Part shown: positions 4,403-7,217 of the stretch, one piece after another
Numbering within the stretch: the first letter of the stretch is position 1
Layout: each line of letters opens with the position of its first letter
Assembly: GCA_027117675.1 (NCBI GenBank)
Contig: JAJAYM010000102.1
Coordinates: 1-7,217, forward strand
Direction of reading: 5' to 3'
From: Actinomycetes bacterium
GTDB lineage: Bacteria > Actinomycetota > Actinomycetes > JAHEKZ01
Length of the DNA stretch: 7,217 bases
Made by a program: the position numbers and the translations under genes
The notes under the pieces: model-generated
The model's input: only the letters and a program-made list of their open reading frames with translations
Told to the model about the DNA's origin: nothing
The model's database searches: none

Positions 4403-7102
4403 CTACTTGGAGGCCTTCTTCTTGGTGGCCTTCTTTGCAGCACCCTTCTTGACGGTGCGCTTGGTGGTCCGCGGCGCGGCCTTCTTGGCGGTCCGCTTCT
4501 TGGTGGACGGGCCCTGGGCGCGCTTGTCGGCCAGCAGCTCGGCGGCTCGCTCAATCGTGATCGTCTCAGGGGTGTCGGTGCGGCGTAGCGTCGCATTCGT
4601 CTCGCCGTCGGTGGCATACGGACCAAACCGGCCGTCTTTCACCAAGACCGTCAGCCCGGTCACCGGGTCGGCGCCGAGATCACGCAGCGGCGGTGCAGCA
4701 GCACGCCGCCCACGCTGCTTGGGCTGCGCATACACCGCCAACGCCTCGTCCAAGGTGACGGTGAACATCTGCTCCTCCGACTCCAATGACCGGGAGTCGG
4801 TGCCCTTCTTCAAGTACGGCCCGTAGCGGCCGTTCTGCACGGTGATCTCGGCATCGTCGGCCGGATCGACGCCGACAACACGCGGCAGCGACAGCAGCCG
4901 AACCGCGTCATCGAGCGTCACGGTGTCGAGCGTCATCGTCGACAGCAGCGACCCAGTGCGCGGCTTGACGGCGTTCTTGCCGGTCTTCGGAACGTCGTCG
5001 GGAAGGATCTCGGTCACGTAGGGGCCGTAGCGGCCCGACTTCGCGACGATCTCGCGGCCGGTCTCGGGGTGTACGCCAAGCTCGCGGTCACCTGATGGGG
5101 CGTCGAGCAACTCCTTGGCCTTCTCGATCGTCAGCTCGTCCGGCGTCATGTCGTGCGGGACGTTCGCGCGTTCGAGGTCGTCGCCGTCGCCGCGCTGCAC
5201 GTAGGGACCGTAGCGTCCGACACGCAGCACGATGCCGTCACCGAGCGGCATCGAGTTGACCTCTCGGGCATCGATCTCACCCATGTTGCTCACCAGCGGA
5301 TGCAGCCCTGGGAAATCACGACCGGCATCACCGAAATAGAAACCCTCCAGCACCCGCTGCCGAGGAGTCTCACCAGCGGCAACGAGGTCGAGGATCTCTT
5401 CCATGCGTGCGGTGAAGCCGTAGTCGACGAGATCGGCGAAGTGCCGCTCCATCAGATTGACGACGCTGAACGCGAGGAAGGACGGCACCAGTGCGGTACC
5501 GCGCTTGAAAACATAGCCGCGATCGACGATCGTGCTGATCGTCGCCGCATACGTCGACGGACGTCCGATGCCGCGCTCTTCAAGCGCCTTCACCAAGCTC
5601 GCCTCGGTATAACGCGCAGGCGGATTCGTCGAGTGACCCTCGGCCTCCAGCTCGAGCGCCGTGATGCTGTCACCCTCACTCAGCGCCGGCAACCGGCGCT
5701 CGTCCTCGTCGTCGGCCGCCTCTGCATCGGCGTCCTTGCCCTCTTCATACACGGACAAGAAGCCGCGGTGCGTGATGACCGTGCCGGTGGCGGAGAACTG
5801 TGCGTCGCGCCCGTCGGTGGCGACCCCGCCGAACCGCACCGTCATCGTGGTTCCGCGGGCGTCCGACATCTGCGACGCCAGCGTCCGCTTCCAGATCAGC
5901 TCGTAGAGCTTGAGCTCGTCCGGTGAGAGCTCGCCGCCGAGCTCGCCGGGCGTCCTGAAGGTGTCGCCGGCTGGACGCACCGCCTCGTGGGCCTCCTGCG
6001 CATTCTTGACCTTCTTGGCCCACGACCGCGGCTTCTCGCTGACGTGGTCGGCGCCGTAGAGCTCGGTCACCTGAGCTCGCGCCGCAGCTATTGCTGTCGC
6101 CGACAACGTCGTCGAGTCGGTACGCATATAGGTGATGTAGCCGTTCTCATATAGCCGCTGGGCGACGCGCATCGCCGTCTGCGCGGACATGCGCAGCTTC
6201 CGGCTCGCCTCCTGCTGCAGCGTCGAGGTGATGAACGGTGCCGCCGGAGAGCGACGGTAGGGCTTCTCCTCCACCGAACGCACCGACAGCGCGACGCCGG
6301 TCAACGCATCAGACAGCGACCGCGCGGCAGCCTCGTCGAGAACAACAACGCCGTCCGGCTTCTTCAGCTGCGCCTTGTCGTCGAAGTCGCTGCCGCGAGC
6401 GACGCGCCGCCCGTCCACGCCGACCAACGTCGCGGTGAAACGTGACGGGTCGAAGGTGCCGGCGATGTCCCAGTAGCCGGCTGACACGAACGCCATCCGA
6501 GCACGTTCACGCTCGACGACGAGCCGCGTCGCCACCGACTGCACGCGACCGGCCGACAGGCCAGTCGTGACCTTCTTCCACAGAACCGGTGAGACTTCGT
6601 ACCCGTAGAGCCGATCGATGATCCGGCGCGCCTCCTGCGCGTCGACCATCCGCTGGTCGAGCTCGCGGGGAGCCTCTGCGGCTGCGCGGATGGCGTCCTT
6701 GGTGATCTCGTGGAAAACCATTCGATGGACGGGCACCGTCGGCTTGAGCACCTGCAGCAGGTGCCAGGCGATCGCTTCGCCCTCGCGGTCCTCGTCAGTG
6801 GCCAGTAGCAACTCGTCGACGCCAGCGAGCATCTTCTTCAGCTCTGCGACCTTGGACTTCTTGTCAGGGCTGACCAAGTAGAGCGGCTCGAACCCGTTCT
6901 CGATATCGACGCCGAGCCTGGCCCACTTCTCCTTCTTGTACTTCGCGGGGATGTCGGCGGCGCTCTTGGGCAGGTCGCGGATGTGGCCGACGCTGGCCTC
7001 GACCTCGTACCCCTCGCCGAGGTACCCACGAATCGTCTTGGCCTTCGCCGGCGACTCGACGATCACCAGGCGTCGCGTCACGCCATCGTCGCTGACCGCC
7101 AC
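4403..7102 (-). CDS. topA: DNA topoisomerase I, actinobacterial type with lysine-rich tail
   Basis: The 899-residue type IA topoisomerase relaxes negative supercoils by passing DNA through a transient single-strand break. The TOPRIM domain starts at about residue 11 with RLVIVESPAKAKTI (Glu16) and carries the metal-binding ATDEDREGEA (Asp103, Asp105, Glu107). SAGRVQSVATRLVVERER (183-200) follows, and the catalytic tyrosine is Tyr325 in GYITYMRTDST. ALEERGIGRPSTYA (506-519) is the conserved motif closing the core. The C-terminal part has four repeats marked by GRYGPY or GRFGPY at 629, 690, 758 and 824, then a tail (866-899) with 13 Lys and 3 Arg and no acidic residue. There are no zinc-ribbon cysteines, and the protein contains no cysteine at all. 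The GTG start is supported by GAGGAG 8 bases upstream and puts TOPRIM at the usual place. The frame is intact and of normal actinobacterial length. Confidence 0.98.
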   Translation of the reverse strand: MAVSDDGVTRRLVIVESPAKAKTIRGYLGEGYEVEASVGHIRDLPKSAADIPAKYKKEKWARLGVDIENGFEPLYLVSPDKKSKVAELKKMLAGVDELLLATDEDREGEAIAWHLLQVLKPTVPVHRMVFHEITKDAIRAAAEAPRELDQRMVDAQEARRIIDRLYGYEVSPVLWKKVTTGLSAGRVQSVATRLVVERERARMAFVSAGYWDIAGTFDPSRFTATLVGVDGRRVARGSDFDDKAQLKKPDGVVVLDEAAARSLSDALTGVALSVRSVEEKPYRRSPAAPFITSTLQQEASRKLRMSAQTAMRVAQRLYENGYITYMRTDSTTLSATAIAAARAQVTELYGADHVSEKPRSWAKKVKNAQEAHEAVRPAGDTFRTPGELGGELSPDELKLYELIWKRTLASQMSDARGTTMTVRFGGVATDGRDAQFSATGTVITHRGFLSVYEEGKDADAEAADDEDERRLPALSEGDSITALELEAEGHSTNPPARYTEASLVKALEERGIGRPSTYAATISTIVDRGYVFKRGTALVPSFLAFSVVNLMERHFADLVDYGFTARMEEILDLVAAGETPRQRVLEGFYFGDAGRDFPGLHPLVSNMGEIDAREVNSMPLGDGIVLRVGRYGPYVQRGDGDDLERANVPHDMTPDELTIEKAKELLDAPSGDRELGVHPETGREIVAKSGRYGPYVTEILPDDVPKTGKNAVKPRTGSLLSTMTLDTVTLDDAVRLLSLPRVVGVDPADDAEITVQNGRYGPYLKKGTDSRSLESEEQMFTVTLDEALAVYAQPKQRGRRAAAPPLRDLGADPVTGLTVLVKDGRFGPYATDGETNATLRRTDTPETITIERAAELLADKRAQGPSTKKRTAKKAAPRTTKRTVKKGAAKKATKKKASK

Positions 7103-7110
7103 GTCGGTTG

Positions 7111-7116
7111 CTCCTC
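7111..7116 (-). promoter_or_regulatory. Shine-Dalgarno of topA, fixes the GTG start
   Basis: GAGGAG on the minus strand lies 8 bases before GTG at 7102-7100, an optimal distance. An ATG just upstream of it (7119-7117) is out of frame with topA, so GTG is the start. Confidence 0.8.
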
Positions 7117-7140
7117 ATCGGTCGGGTCCGCCCCGCGGAG

Positions 7141-7158
7141 AGACGTCCCGGGGAGTCT
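7141..7158 (-). repeat. imperfect inverted repeat in the topA leader or promoter
   Basis: AGAC and GTCT form the outer arms and TCC/GGA the inner arms, with one bulged base, across 18 bases. It directly abuts the perfect inverted repeat at 7159-7177. It overlaps or follows the possible -10 region, so it could be a hairpin near the topA mRNA 5' end or a second half of an operator. Confidence 0.35.
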
Positions 7159-7184
7159 GACCGCCCCGGGGGCGGTCTTGTCAA
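7154..7184 (-). promoter_or_regulatory. candidate topA promoter containing a perfect inverted repeat
   Basis: On the minus strand TTGACA (7184-7179) matches the -35 consensus exactly. One base later comes the 19-base inverted repeat GACCGCCCCCGGGGCGGTC (7177-7159; 9-base arms around one base), which fills the spacer. The best -10 is weak: CAGACT (7159-7154) at a long 19-base spacing, or GTCAGA at 17. A start would lie about 45 bases before the topA GTG. A near-consensus -35 with a poor -10 and long GC-rich spacer is the kind of promoter whose strength could depend on supercoiling; this is inference. The repeat could also be a repressor site. Confidence 0.45.
7159..7177. repeat. perfect 19-base inverted repeat (9-base arms)
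   Basis: The arms GACCGCCCC and GGGGCGGTC are exact reverse complements around a single central base. Such a short centre does not suit an RNA hairpin loop well, which favours a dimeric protein site or a cruciform over a terminator, although a smaller stem with an opened loop is possible. No T-run follows on the minus strand. Its place between -35 and -10 suggests an operator. Confidence 0.6.
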
Positions 7185-7217
7185 ACCACAGGGACGCTAG
7201 CAGCGTGTCGCTGGACC

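Noticed and set aside
4364..4588. Leu/Gly-rich plus-strand frame that looks like a membrane peptide
   Set aside because: It is the complement of the Lys-rich TopA tail; the Leu/Gly pattern is a by-product of AAG and GCC codons read in reverse.
4406..4600. Possible tandem repeat array or CRISPR-like repeats
   Set aside because: The repeated CTTCTTGG-like blocks are short, irregular and in frame with the lysine-rich protein tail, so they reflect amino-acid composition.
4216..4626. Full 136-codon minus-strand frame starting inside topA
   Set aside because: The part overlapping topA is an Arg/Pro-rich shifted reading of the tail. Only the portion beyond the topA stop is coding-like, and it is listed separately at low confidence.
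5153..5926. 257-codon plus-strand open frame within topA
   Set aside because: It is fully antisense to the conserved topoisomerase core, has no family resemblance and is explained by GC-biased codon use on the other strand.
7159..7177. Palindrome as an intrinsic terminator of a gene beyond the window
   Set aside because: It has a one-base centre, no T-run on the minus strand, and sits directly after a consensus -35 box, so an operator or promoter element fits better. A terminator role cannot be excluded without the neighbouring sequence.

Overview
The window looks like ordinary chromosomal DNA from a high-GC actinobacterium. The evidence is strong G/C bias at third codon positions, frequent GTG/TTG starts, four-base stop/start overlaps, a DNA topoisomerase I with four GR(Y/F)GPY repeats and a lysine-rich tail instead of zinc ribbons, and the gene order topA - tmk - holB - tripeptidyl-aminopeptidase-like lipoprotein - tRNA-Thr. 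The order suggests a Propionibacteriales/Nocardioides-like or related lineage, but that placement is inference. Every gene I accept is on the minus strand, so transcription runs from high to low coordinates.

Layout in transcription order. 7217-7103 is the topA upstream region, with a TTGACA-like -35 box, a perfect 19-base inverted repeat directly after it, a second imperfect inverted repeat, and a GAGGAG ribosome binding site. 7102-4403 is topA. 4402-4207 is a 196-base gap with no convincing gene; it holds a weak promoter candidate and a G-quadruplex-type motif just before the tmk ribosome binding site. 4206-222 is a tight four-gene block: tmk (thymidylate kinase), holB (DNA polymerase III delta prime), an AIM24-family protein, and an exported lipoprotein peptidase of the TAP/alpha-beta hydrolase type. 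tmk/holB and AIM24/peptidase overlap by four bases (GTGA and TTGA), and holB/AIM24 are 12 bases apart with a strong Shine-Dalgarno between them. A GC-rich hairpin follows the last stop codon. 121-46 is tRNA-Thr(CGT). Bases 45-1 hold nothing I can identify.

How the genes fit together: TopA relaxes negative supercoils, Tmk supplies dTDP on the way to dTTP, and HolB is part of the replicase clamp loader, so the upper part is DNA replication and topology housekeeping. The AIM24 protein and secreted peptidase have no known link to replication and appear to share the transcript. I found no mobile element, CRISPR array, toxin-antitoxin pair, defence island or biosynthetic cluster, and I do not see a previously undescribed system. 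The items most worth a second look are regulatory: the paired inverted repeats at the topA promoter and the G-rich leader of the tmk operon.
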